Below, piece after piece: positions 1-6,375 of a stretch of DNA of 7,424 bases. The notes beneath the pieces were generated by a model, which was not told the DNA's origin, ran no database searches, and saw nothing but the letters and a program-made list of their open reading frames with translations. The position numbers and the translations under genes were made by a program. Source of the stretch: Betaproteobacteria bacterium (lineage in GTDB: Bacteria > Pseudomonadota > Gammaproteobacteria > Burkholderiales > SG8-39); contig JAAOZY010000456.1 in assembly GCA_012274205.1 (NCBI GenBank), positions 1 to 7,424 of the forward strand, read 5' to 3'. The stretch's first letter is position 1. Each line of letters starts with the position of its first letter.

Positions 1-71
1 CCGCTGCGGCGGAATACGCGCGCCGCCGCGCGCAGTATGTCCAGCCGCCGCGCCTCGCTCTTGCGCCGCAT
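1..71 (-). CDS. TetR/AcrR-family transcriptional regulator, N-terminal fragment
   Basis: The minus strand reads M-R-R-K-S-E-A-R-R-L-D-I-L-R-A-A-A-R-V-F-R-R-S and then leaves the window. The R-x-x-I-L-x-A-A-x-x-x-F-x-x-x-G pattern is the first helix of the TetR/AcrR DNA-binding domain. Only 23 complete codons are visible, so ligand and target cannot be read. An in-frame ATG also exists at 119, adding 16 residues. I prefer 71 because a promoter-like -10 sits at 127-132, putting transcription start near 120, and because two operator-like palindromes (91-108 and 110-127) would then lie in the leader rather than in coding sequence. The ribosome site before 71 is weak (GGAA, 3 bases away), so the start stays uncertain. 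The gene is divergent from the PQQ dehydrogenase operon, a common arrangement for a local regulator. Confidence 0.75.
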   Translation of the reverse strand, partial: MRRKSEARRLDILRAAARVFRRS

Positions 72-90
72 GCGTTCCGAGGCGATTCGA

Positions 91-127
91 TTGGAACTCG
101 GATTCAAATTTTGAACCATGGTTCCAA
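91..127. promoter_or_regulatory. Paired operator-like palindromes in front of the tetR-type gene
   Basis: Two 18-base sites lie one base apart. Positions 91-108 read TTGGAACTCGGATTCAAA. Positions 110-127, read on the minus strand, give TTGGAACCATGGTTCAAA, identical at 14 of 18 positions. The second site contains a perfect 12-bp palindrome, GAACCATGGTTC (113-124). Their centres are 19 bp apart, close to two helical turns, so two dimers could bind the same DNA face. The second site overlaps the predicted -10 and start point of the regulator gene, which suggests autorepression. TetR proteins typically bind such short palindromes, but the pairing of this protein with this site is inferred. I see no third copy near the promoter at 235-263. 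Confidence 0.6.
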
Positions 128-155
128 TAATATACCCGATGCGCCCGGTACGCAA
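127..155 (-). promoter_or_regulatory. Predicted sigma-70 promoter of the tetR-type gene
   Basis: On the minus strand a -35-like TTGCGT (155-150) is followed after exactly 17 bases by a -10-like TATTAT (132-127, five of six consensus bases). Transcription would begin near 120, giving a leader of about 48 bases to the ATG at 71. The -10 lies inside the palindrome at 110-127, fitting repression by steric hindrance. The -35 matches only its TTG half. Confidence 0.45.
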
Positions 156-234
156 TGGCGCTGCGGACTCAGGGCGGCAGCTCCAGGCCGGCGCCGGTCC
201 AGACCCCATTACGAATGGCTAATAGTTGTACCTA

Positions 235-263
235 TTGACGCCATTCGCGAATTCCATTCTACT
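235..263 (+). promoter_or_regulatory. Predicted sigma-70 promoter of the PQQ dehydrogenase operon
   Basis: TTGACG (235-240, five of six -35 consensus bases) is followed after 17 bases by TCTACT (258-263, four of six -10 bases). Transcription would start near 270 and leave a leader of roughly 90 bases before the ATG at 359. This is the best promoter-like match I see between the divergent genes on this strand. The rest of 128-358 holds no gene I can support. Confidence 0.45.
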
Positions 264-358
264 GATGCGACCGCGACAAAGACGGTTTCGTTTGGCAGCG
301 TTCGCCTTTAGACCGCGGGCCGATCCACAAAATCAACACACAGAAGGGGGTAATCACT

Positions 359-1630
359 ATGACCTTGCGTCCATCGATGCGCCCATGGGCGGCGCGCCTG
401 ACCGTCGCCGCGTTGTCCCTGGGATTCGCTGGCCTGCCGGCATCGGCCCAGGCACAGGATCTAAAGCATTACGATTCCGCCAAGCCCGATTTCTGGCAAC
501 ACCCGCCGCCCGACTGGTTTCTGGGCGATGAGACTGCCACGCAAAAGGGACTTGCCCCGAAGGCGGGACCTGCAACCGGGATGAGCGCCGACGAGATCAA
601 CGCCGCCCTGAAAAACATCAAGCTGCCGCACCGATTCCACATCGCGCTATATGCCAGCGGCGTGAACAGCGCGCGGCAAATGGCCTGGGGCGACAAGGGC
701 ACCTTGTTCGTCGGCGCATTCGGCGTCGGCAATGTGTATGCCATCGTCGATCAGGGCGGCAAGAAGGAGGTCAAGACCGTCCTGACCGGCATGAAGATGC
801 CGACCGGAATTGCGTTTCGCGACGGCGCGCTGTACGTGGCCGACATCGACCGCATCCTGAAATACGAGAATGCCGAAGCCAGCCTCGACAAGATGCCCGC
901 GCCCAAGGTCGTCTACGACGACATGCCGCATTACCTTGCGCACGGCTGGAAGTACCTTAGCTTCGACAAGCACGGATGGCTTTACGTCGCGTTCGGCCCG
1001 CCGTTCAACATCGGCCTCCCGCCCTCGGGTACCTCGCAGATCCGGCGCATCGATCCCAATACCGGCCTGGCTGAAGTCGTTGCGATTGGCGTGCGCAACA
1101 GCGTCGGCGGCGACGTCGATCCGCGCAGCGGCGATTACTGGTTCAGCGAGAACGCGCGCGACTGGATGAGCGACGATCTTCCGAGCGACAAACTCAACCG
1201 CATCGGCCGCATCGGCGAGCATTTTGGCTACCCCTATTGCCATCAGGGCAACCTGCCCGATCCGAAGTTCGCAATGGGCCACAAATGCTCGGAGTTCACC
1301 CCGCCTGTGCTCAACCTCGGTGCGCACGTCGCGCCCCTCGGCATGAAGTTCTATACCGGAAAGCAATTCCCGGCCGAGTACAAGAACAATATCTTCATCG
1401 CCGAACACGGCTCATGGAATCGCCACCAGTACCAGGGCGCGAACATCACCCGCGTGGTGGTCGACCCCAAGGGCAAGCACGTCAAGTCGAGCGTGTTCGC
1501 CAGCGGCTGGATCAAGGGTAAGGAAGATTTTACCGGCCGCCCGGCTGACGTAATCATGGCGGCCGACGGTTCGATGCTCGTCGCCGACGACTGGGCCGGC
1601 GCGATCTACCGCATCAGTTACGGCAAGTAG
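359..1630 (+). CDS. Periplasmic PQQ-dependent glucose/sorbosone dehydrogenase-like protein
   Basis: A 423-residue secreted protein of the glucose/sorbosone dehydrogenase (GSDH) beta-propeller family, which oxidises sugars or related alcohols and aldehydes with pyrroloquinoline quinone (PQQ). Residues 1-32 form a signal peptide (basic start, hydrophobic core, ASAQA before the cut). Family landmarks are a His in AHGWKYLSFD (about 196) at the place of the soluble glucose dehydrogenase catalytic His, the GVRNSVG motif (Arg 246), AEHGSWNR (350-355), GRPADV (393-398) and a closing D-W-x-G-x-I-Y-R-I blade. Cys 294 and Cys 310 might form a disulfide. The start is supported by AAGGGGG eight bases upstream. 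A di-haem cytochrome gene follows after 8 bases, and then a PQQ-receptor-like gene, which strengthens the PQQ assignment. The actual substrate cannot be read from sequence. Confidence 0.85.
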   Translation: MTLRPSMRPWAARLTVAALSLGFAGLPASAQAQDLKHYDSAKPDFWQHPPPDWFLGDETATQKGLAPKAGPATGMSADEINAALKNIKLPHRFHIALYASGVNSARQMAWGDKGTLFVGAFGVGNVYAIVDQGGKKEVKTVLTGMKMPTGIAFRDGALYVADIDRILKYENAEASLDKMPAPKVVYDDMPHYLAHGWKYLSFDKHGWLYVAFGPPFNIGLPPSGTSQIRRIDPNTGLAEVVAIGVRNSVGGDVDPRSGDYWFSENARDWMSDDLPSDKLNRIGRIGEHFGYPYCHQGNLPDPKFAMGHKCSEFTPPVLNLGAHVAPLGMKFYTGKQFPAEYKNNIFIAEHGSWNRHQYQGANITRVVVDPKGKHVKSSVFASGWIKGKEDFTGRPADVIMAADGSMLVADDWAGAIYRISYGK

Positions 1631-1638
1631 CCACACGG

Positions 1639-2268
1639 ATGTCCGCCCCGCGGCCGTCCCGTAGGGCGGGCTTCTTCGTCCGGATCGCGAAGCTGCTGAC
1701 GTGCGCCGTCGCGTCGCACGCCGGCTCGATTCATGCGGCCGATTTGCAGGCCGGCAAAGCCAGGGCGCAGGCTTGCATTGCCTGTCACGGCGCGCAAGCG
1801 GTCTCCTCGATGCAGAACACGCCTTCGCTGGCGGGCCAGCCGGACGGCTTCATTCAGTGGCAACTGGTGTATTTCCGCAGCAAGACGCGCAACAGCGACA
1901 TCATGGATCCGATCGCCGCGACCCTGACGGACGCCGATATTCGCGACCTGGGCGCGTACTTCTCTTCGCTGCCCCCGCCTGCGCCGCTTGCGGATGCCGA
2001 TCCTGACCCACAGCGCTACGCGCGGGGCGCGAAAGTGGCGCAGGCAAACCGCTGCGCCAACTGCCACGGCGAGACCTATGCCGGGCAGCAGGCGGTGGCA
2101 CGCATTGCGCATCAGCGCGAAGACTACCTGCTTAAGGCGCTGAGGGATTTTCATACCGGCAAGCGCACCGGTGGCGGCATTGCAGCCATGCCGGACGCGG
2201 TCTATCCGCTGTCCGACGACGACTTGCAGGCGCTGGCCCACTATTTGTCACGTTTTCGAAAGCCCTGA
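1639..2268 (+). CDS. Secreted di-haem c-type cytochrome (cytochrome c4/c553-like)
   Basis: A 209-residue protein with two class I cytochrome c domains. Haem-binding motifs are CIACH (46-50) and CANCH (139-143). Likely sixth ligands are Met 89 in DIMDPIA and Met 184 in IAAMPDA, each followed by the usual L-T/S-D-x-D-I/L segment before a final helix. Residues about 13-33 are a signal sequence ending IHA. This is the layout of cytochrome c4-like electron carriers. The gene starts 8 bases after the PQQ dehydrogenase stop without a strong ribosome site, so translation probably depends on the upstream gene. The natural role is taking electrons from the reduced PQQ enzyme and passing them to a terminal oxidase. 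That partnership is inferred from gene order. Confidence 0.88.
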   Translation: MSAPRPSRRAGFFVRIAKLLTCAVASHAGSIHAADLQAGKARAQACIACHGAQAVSSMQNTPSLAGQPDGFIQWQLVYFRSKTRNSDIMDPIAATLTDADIRDLGAYFSSLPPPAPLADADPDPQRYARGAKVAQANRCANCHGETYAGQQAVARIAHQREDYLLKALRDFHTGKRTGGGIAAMPDAVYPLSDDDLQALAHYLSRFRKP

Positions 2269-2389
2269 GAACGCGACCGGCGTCATGACGCTTTCGGACA
2301 ATAATGCCAGTCCAAGCTGCTCCGTGAAGAAGGATTCGATTGCGCCGCAAGCCGTCGCCATCCGGAACGATTCGGAACATATTGTTGCG

Positions 2390-4480
2390 ATGAAACGACC
2401 GACGCATGCGCTCGCCGTCTGCGCCCTGCTCGCGACACTATTCAATACAGCCCCCGCCGCTGCGCAGGATGCCGACGAGGGTGTCGTCGTGTCCGCCACC
2501 AGAACCCAGCGGCGCAATCTGGATATCCCGGCCTCGATCGACGCCGTCGGCGCGGAAACGCTGCACCAAGGGCAGCCGATGGTCAACCTGTCGGAGTCCC
2601 TGGGCGGTGTGCCCGGCCTCACGCTGCAGAACCGGCAGAACTACGCGCAGGACCTGCAGCTCTCGATCCGCGGCTTCGGCGCGCGCGCGGCCTTCGGCAT
2701 CCGCGGCGTCAAGCTCTATACCGACGGCATCCCCCAGACCATGCCGGACGGCCAGGGCCAGGCGGCGAATTTCAATCTGTCCTCGGCCCAGCGCATAGAA
2801 GTCATGCGCGGCCCGCTCGCCGCCTTGTACGGGAACGCCTCCGGCGGCGTAATCAATCTGTACACCGCAGACGGCCCCAAGCGCCCGACTGTCTCTACCG
2901 ACCTGCTCCTTGGCGCTTACGGCACCCGGCGCGCCGGCGTGCAGGCCGGCGGCGAATCGGGCGCGCTCAATTACATCGCCGACTGGTCGCAATTTCATAC
3001 CGACGGCTACCGCGACCATTCGACTGCCGACAGGCAACTGTTCAACGGCAAGCTGAAATGGCAGGCCGGAGCGGACACGCGCGTTAGCTTCGTGACGAAT
3101 ACGCTGTATCAACCCGAGACCCAGGACCCGCTCGGGCTCACCGCGGCGCAGGTGGCAGCCAATCCGCGCCAGGTCGCCGCGCCCGCGATCCAGTTCAATA
3201 CGCGCAAGACCGTGCGCCAGGAGCAGACCGGCGCCACCATCGACCAGCGCCTGGGCGCCGAAGACCAGTTGCGTGCGAGCGTGTACCTGGGCGACCGGCA
3301 GGTGCGCCAGTACCAGTCAATACCGCTGGCTGTGCAAAGCACCGCCACGGCCGCCGGCGGCGTAGTCGACCTTGGCCGCTCCTTTGACGGAATCGCGCTC
3401 AATTGGATCCACGACGGCGTGCTGGCCGGCCGCCCGCTGTCCATTACCAGCGGCCTGGAGCGGGAAACGATGCTCGAGCGGCGCCGCGGCTATATCAACA
3501 ATTTCGGCGCAATGGGCGCGCTCAAGCGCGACGAGGATGACCGGGTGCAGAGCAACAATCTGTTCGTCCAAGCGGACTGGCGCTTTGTCGAGCGTGCCAG
3601 CGCCACTCTGGGTCTGCGCAGAACGCTGGTCAGGTTCGACTCGCGCGACCATTACATTGTGGGCGCGAATCCCGACGACAGCGGGGGCGCCGCGTTTTCC
3701 AATACCAGCCCGGTCGCGGGGCTGGCCTACCATCTCACGCCGGAACTGAGCCTGTATGCCAGCGCTGGCCGCGGCTTCGAGACACCCACCGCCACCGAAC
3801 TCGCCTACCGCAGTGGCGGTACCGGGCTCAATTTCGCACTCAAGCCCAGCCTCAGCACCAACCGCGAAATCGGCCTCAAAGGACGCATAGGCGACTACCA
3901 GAAGCTCACGCTGGCGCGCTTCGACACCGAAACCCGTGACGAGATCGTGGTCGATACCGCCGCCGGCGGCCGCACCATATACAAGAACGCCGGCCGCACG
4001 CGCCGCAGCGGCTGGGAGGCCTCATGGCAGGCGGTGCTGCCTGCGAATTTCGATGCGCGCGCCGCCTACACGCTCCTCGATGCGCGCTACGCGGAAGCGT
4101 TTACCAGTGGCGCGCCCGCGGTCGCGGTGCCCGCGGGCAACTATCTTCCGGGGGTGCCGCGCAGTTCGCTTTACGCCGAATTGCAATGGCATCACTTCGC
4201 ATCCGGCTTCTCGGCTGCGCTCGAGGCACGGCATAACAGCAGAATGTATGTGGACGACCAGAACAGCGATTCCGCCCCAGCCTATACGCTCGCCAATCTG
4301 CGCCTGGGCTTTGACCAGAAAGCGCGCGACTGGCACATCAGCGAGACGCTGCGCATAGACAACCTCACCGACCGCGCCTACATCGGCTCGGTGATCGTTG
4401 CCGATGGCAACGGCCGCTTTTTCGAGCCGGGGCCGCGGCGCAACGCGTCCTTAATCGTCAGCGCACGGCTGGAGTTCTGA
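2390..4480 (+). CDS. pqqU: TonB-dependent outer-membrane receptor, PqqU (YncD)-like, probable PQQ importer
   Basis: A 696-residue receptor, close to the roughly 700 residues of E. coli PqqU/YncD. A signal peptide (1-25, ending APAAA) is followed by a TonB-box-like EGVVVSA (30-36), a plug domain (about 45-160) with NLSESLGGVPGL, NRQNYAQDLQLSIRGFG, DGIPQTMPDGQGQ and RGPLAALYGNASGG, then a 22-strand-type barrel ending in aromatic F. From memory these plug segments, plus GRGFETPT, DEIVVD, GGRTIYKNAG and YIGSVIV in the barrel, match E. coli PqqU almost word for word, well beyond general receptor similarity. PqqU takes up PQQ in E. coli. I chose ATG 2390 over the longer frame from 2171 because it begins the signal peptide and avoids overlapping the cytochrome gene. 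The 121-base gap and weak ribosome site leave open a separate promoter. Placement behind a PQQ enzyme independently supports PQQ as the cargo. Confidence 0.85.
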   Translation: MKRPTHALAVCALLATLFNTAPAAAQDADEGVVVSATRTQRRNLDIPASIDAVGAETLHQGQPMVNLSESLGGVPGLTLQNRQNYAQDLQLSIRGFGARAAFGIRGVKLYTDGIPQTMPDGQGQAANFNLSSAQRIEVMRGPLAALYGNASGGVINLYTADGPKRPTVSTDLLLGAYGTRRAGVQAGGESGALNYIADWSQFHTDGYRDHSTADRQLFNGKLKWQAGADTRVSFVTNTLYQPETQDPLGLTAAQVAANPRQVAAPAIQFNTRKTVRQEQTGATIDQRLGAEDQLRASVYLGDRQVRQYQSIPLAVQSTATAAGGVVDLGRSFDGIALNWIHDGVLAGRPLSITSGLERETMLERRRGYINNFGAMGALKRDEDDRVQSNNLFVQADWRFVERASATLGLRRTLVRFDSRDHYIVGANPDDSGGAAFSNTSPVAGLAYHLTPELSLYASAGRGFETPTATELAYRSGGTGLNFALKPSLSTNREIGLKGRIGDYQKLTLARFDTETRDEIVVDTAAGGRTIYKNAGRTRRSGWEASWQAVLPANFDARAAYTLLDARYAEAFTSGAPAVAVPAGNYLPGVPRSSLYAELQWHHFASGFSAALEARHNSRMYVDDQNSDSAPAYTLANLRLGFDQKARDWHISETLRIDNLTDRAYIGSVIVADGNGRFFEPGPRRNASLIVSARLEF

Positions 4481-4498
4481 GCGCCGCCGGCGCGCCGG
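4481..4498 (+). terminator. Weak GC hairpin directly after the pqqU-like gene
   Basis: GCGCC-GCC-GGCGC (4481-4493) can form a 5-bp stem right after the stop, and CCGGCGCGCCGG (4487-4498) is an alternative perfect palindrome. No T-run follows, so it is not a convincing intrinsic terminator. It may be a pause site or a chance product of high GC content. Confidence 0.25.
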
Positions 4499-4512
4499 AC
4501 GCAGCGCGAAAT

Positions 4513-4712
4513 CCAGGCCTGCGGCGAATAGCCGCCGTTGACTGCGATCGCGACACCAGCGACAAAATTCGCCGCGCCACTCGCGAGGACCACCGCGATG
4601 CCGGTGAAATCCGCACGGTCGCCCGGCAGCCGATGTGGCGGGACGGCGAATCTTCGATTACACCTCGGGCCCGGTTTCTCTCAATCGCTCGCCAGCTGTT
4701 GGATTGATGCAT
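4513..4712 (-). pseudogene. Frameshifted C-terminal remnant of a short-chain dehydrogenase/reductase
   Basis: On the minus strand one frame reads GVIEDSPSRHIG (roughly 4661-4626) and another reads ADFTGIAVVLASGAANFVAG followed by VAIAVNGGYSPQA (roughly 4615-4516). Joined, they give the typical end of the classical SDR family: the R-I-G-x-x-x-D-F/L helix, the FLAS-like stretch, then T-G-x-x-x-x-V-D-G-G-Y. The break between frames falls near 4613-4625, so at least one small indel separates them. The N-terminal Rossmann half and the catalytic Y-x-x-x-K are absent, there is no stop at the expected end, and the open frame runs on into the end of the pqqU-like gene. This looks like the decayed tail of a gene whose front half was lost. 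The match is by eye only. Confidence 0.55.
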
Positions 4713-4795
4713 ACTTTTAACTTACTGATATTGAACATATATTTGCGTTATGCAATGTTATTTTTGTTTATTGCAAGGATACTATACGACAGCGC
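4703..4795. other. AT-rich island between converging genes
   Basis: About 93 bases are roughly two-thirds or more A+T in a window that is otherwise strongly GC-rich. The stretch contains runs such as TATTTTTGTTTATT and an inverted repeat TGCAAT...ATTGCA (4751-4756 and 4770-4775, 13-base loop). It begins where the SDR remnant stops and ends shortly before the DUF2855 gene end. There is no clear promoter pair, tRNA, or insertion-sequence ends. It could be a scrap of transferred DNA or simply unconstrained spacer. Confidence 0.5.
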
Positions 4796-4823
4796 AATGA
4801 CCCATGCGTGCCGGCAAGCCTAG
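4707..4823 (+). CDS. Doubtful 38-codon hydrophobic small ORF
   Basis: An ATG at 4707 opens a 38-residue frame ending in TAG at 4821-4823. It has a hydrophobic middle (NLLILNIYLRYAMLFLFIARI) and polar ends, the shape of a single-membrane-segment small protein. Preceding GGA is only three bases from the ATG. AT-rich DNA gives Leu/Ile/Phe codons by chance, and an upstream ATG at 4635 keeps the same frame without better support. I recognise no family, and list it only because nothing else explains this stretch. Confidence 0.15.
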   Translation: MHTFNLLILNIYLRYAMLFLFIARILYDSAMTHACRQA

Positions 4824-4836
4824 CTATTGCAGCTGC

Positions 4837-4849
4837 GGGCGCCGCGCCC
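4837..4849 (-). terminator. Short GC hairpin after the DUF2855 stop
   Basis: Read on the minus strand, GGGCG-CGG-CGCCC forms a 5-bp GC stem four bases after the TAG of the DUF2855 gene. No T-run follows, so termination here may be weak or Rho-dependent. Confidence 0.3.
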
Positions 4850-4852
4850 GAT

Positions 4853-5977
4853 CTACTCGAACAGCGTGAGCACCTGGCCTTCATCCGGTTTGGCGCTGCC
4901 CTCCAGCACCTCGCGATAGACGCGCTCGACCGCCGCCGGGCCGCGTGCGCGCACGATGCGCATCCATGCGCCCGAGGCGGCGAGGAACCGCAGCCAGGCC
5001 TGGGCGAGGCGCTGCTGCAGTTCGCCCGAGCCCCAATCCTGCGTGCGCTTCTTGATCTGCGCCGGGGCGAAAAACAGCGTCGGGCGCGGGCCGGGCAGCC
5101 TGCCCGCGCCGCCGAGCGCGTCCCAATGCGTGCCGCCCACGGCGCAGCTGTATTTCATGCTGTCGCCGAAGCGATGATGCAGCGCGCTGCGCAACCCAGC
5201 GTTGCCGGCCATGTCGACGTACACCGGCGCCAGATCGCCCGGCAAAGCGTCGAGCTGCGCGTATCCCAGCACGCGGTCATAACAGCCGAGGCGCTCGACG
5301 AAAGGCACGTTGCCGGCGGAAGTCAGGCCGATCACCTCGCAGCGTTCCCCCAGCTTGCCGCGGCGCGAAAGCTGGAATGCGGTCCCGTACGCGGTCTTGC
5401 TCGACGCGCTCGAGAGCAGCACGGCGCGCGCGCCGAAGAATGCGTTGTCGGCGAGAAAGTCGTCGATCAGGAACGAGGTCACGAACAGCGGCTTGAGCAG
5501 CATCTGCTCGTCCTCGCGGCGCGCGTCGTAACCCGGGTCGCTCGCGGTGCGCAGATACTGGTTGTACACCGAGTGCAGCCCCTTGCGCTGCGGCGCGCCG
5601 TCGGAGAATCCCGCCTCGCTGCAGCGATCGGGCTGCACCAGCAGATGGGTCGACATGGGAAAGTAGCCGTAGTAGCGCTCGCCCGGCCGGGCCGCGTCGT
5701 GCGCGGAGGCAATCACGTCGCCGAAGCCCCATACCGGAATGCGGCCCCAGCCCTCCGGCGCGGGAAAGAAATTCCAGTAGGACATGGCCTCGCCGAACGC
5801 GGCGTAGGTGACGTTGTTCGAAGTCAGCGCGAATTTGTCGATGCGCATCAGCACCTGCCCCGGCTGCAACGCCGACGCAGCGGGCAGGGGCGCAGACACC
5901 AGCTTGCAGCTGCGCAGATCGTCGCGCCGCACGATGAAATCGAGTGCAAGCGCATCCGCTGACGCGCTGTTTGTCAT
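4853..5977 (-). CDS. DUF2855 family protein, oxidoreductase-like, function unknown
   Basis: A 374-residue protein that I recognise as DUF2855, a family with a distant resemblance to medium-chain dehydrogenase/quinone reductase proteins. Visible segments include IDKFALTSNNVTYAAFGEAM (47-66), GRIPVWGFGDVIAS, ERYYGYFPMSTHLLVQP, a Ser-rich LLSSASSKTAYG (187-198) and VIGLTSAGN near 215-223 where a nucleotide-binding fold would lie, then VYVDMAGN (252-259) and a conserved C-terminal half with FFAPAQIKKR. No signal peptide is seen, so it is likely cytoplasmic. AGGAGG lies five bases before ATG 5977, a very strong ribosome site. The start overlaps the queD stop as ATGA, so the gene is almost certainly co-transcribed and coupled with queE and queD. 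An open frame reaches upstream to 6541, but it overlaps queD entirely and is not used. Any queuosine-related role is conjecture. Confidence 0.85.
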   Translation of the reverse strand: MTNSASADALALDFIVRRDDLRSCKLVSAPLPAASALQPGQVLMRIDKFALTSNNVTYAAFGEAMSYWNFFPAPEGWGRIPVWGFGDVIASAHDAARPGERYYGYFPMSTHLLVQPDRCSEAGFSDGAPQRKGLHSVYNQYLRTASDPGYDARREDEQMLLKPLFVTSFLIDDFLADNAFFGARAVLLSSASSKTAYGTAFQLSRRGKLGERCEVIGLTSAGNVPFVERLGCYDRVLGYAQLDALPGDLAPVYVDMAGNAGLRSALHHRFGDSMKYSCAVGGTHWDALGGAGRLPGPRPTLFFAPAQIKKRTQDWGSGELQQRLAQAWLRFLAASGAWMRIVRARGPAAVERVYREVLEGSAKPDEGQVLTLFE

Positions 5978-6375
5978 GCCTCCCTCCTGCTGCGCTGTCC
6001 ACCCTTGCTGCCGGGTTCTTCCTCGCCGCGGTAGATCGCGCCGCAGGTGCAGGTTTCGTGCACCACGACCTGCGCCAGCAGCGGCAGCGCCGGCTTGAGT
6101 TTCGCCCAGATCCAGCGCGCGAGCTGCTCGCTGGTCGGGTTCTCCAGCCCGGGCACGTCGTTGAGATAGCGGTGGTCGAGCTGATCGAAGAGCGGCGCGA
6201 ATGCGGCCGAAACATCGGCGAAGTCCTGCACCCAGCCGAGCTGCGCATCGACTTTGCCGCTGAGATGGATTTCGACGCGGAAGGAATGGCCGTGCACGCG
6301 CGCGCACTTGTGCGCGGGCGGCACATGGGGCAGCCGGTGCGCCGATTCCAGGGTGAACGCTTTCCAGATTTCCAT
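5974..6375 (-). CDS. queD: 6-carboxy-5,6,7,8-tetrahydropterin synthase
   Basis: QueD converts 7,8-dihydroneopterin triphosphate to 6-carboxytetrahydropterin, the step before QueE in making 7-deazaguanine precursors of queuosine in tRNA. The 133-residue product has the full set of family marks: zinc ligands His 13 (ESAHRLPH), His 28 and His 30 (VHGHSF), the catalytic Cys 24 in KCARVHGH, the LDHRYLND segment (Asp 67, His 68), the GLENPTSE motif and the HETCT glutamate (Glu 107). It is very close to E. coli QueD as I remember it, with about a dozen extra charged residues after IYRG. The ATG at 6375 begins at the conserved N-terminus (MEIWKAFT) and overlaps the queE stop by one base (TGATG). A longer frame from 6420 would lie inside queE and is not needed. 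The stop overlaps the DUF2855 start (ATGA). Confidence 0.95.
   Translation of the reverse strand: MEIWKAFTLESAHRLPHVPPAHKCARVHGHSFRVEIHLSGKVDAQLGWVQDFADVSAAFAPLFDQLDHRYLNDVPGLENPTSEQLARWIWAKLKPALPLLAQVVVHETCTCGAIYRGEEEPGSKGGQRSRREA

Noticed and set aside
111..531. Short plus-strand ORFs in the divergent region (111-311, 226-531)
   Set aside because: No ribosome site and no recognisable protein features. One runs into the dehydrogenase gene in the wrong frame, and both cross the promoter signals.
647..1408. 253-codon minus-strand open frame inside the PQQ dehydrogenase gene
   Set aside because: Antisense to a well-supported gene, with no start signal and no family resemblance.
2363..2378. 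Direct repeat CGGAAC-N4-CGGAAC before the pqqU-like gene
   Set aside because: Only six bases repeated ten apart, with no palindrome or promoter attached. Too short to claim as a regulator site.
2171..2389. 73-residue N-terminal extension of the PqqU-like receptor
   Set aside because: It would overlap the cytochrome gene by about 100 bases and bury the signal peptide, which begins cleanly at 2390.
4808..5962. Long 384-codon plus-strand open frame opposite DUF2855
   Set aside because: It is rich in Arg, Ala and His with no recognisable motif or ribosome site, and lies exactly antisense to a conserved protein with a strong start. GC-rich shadow.
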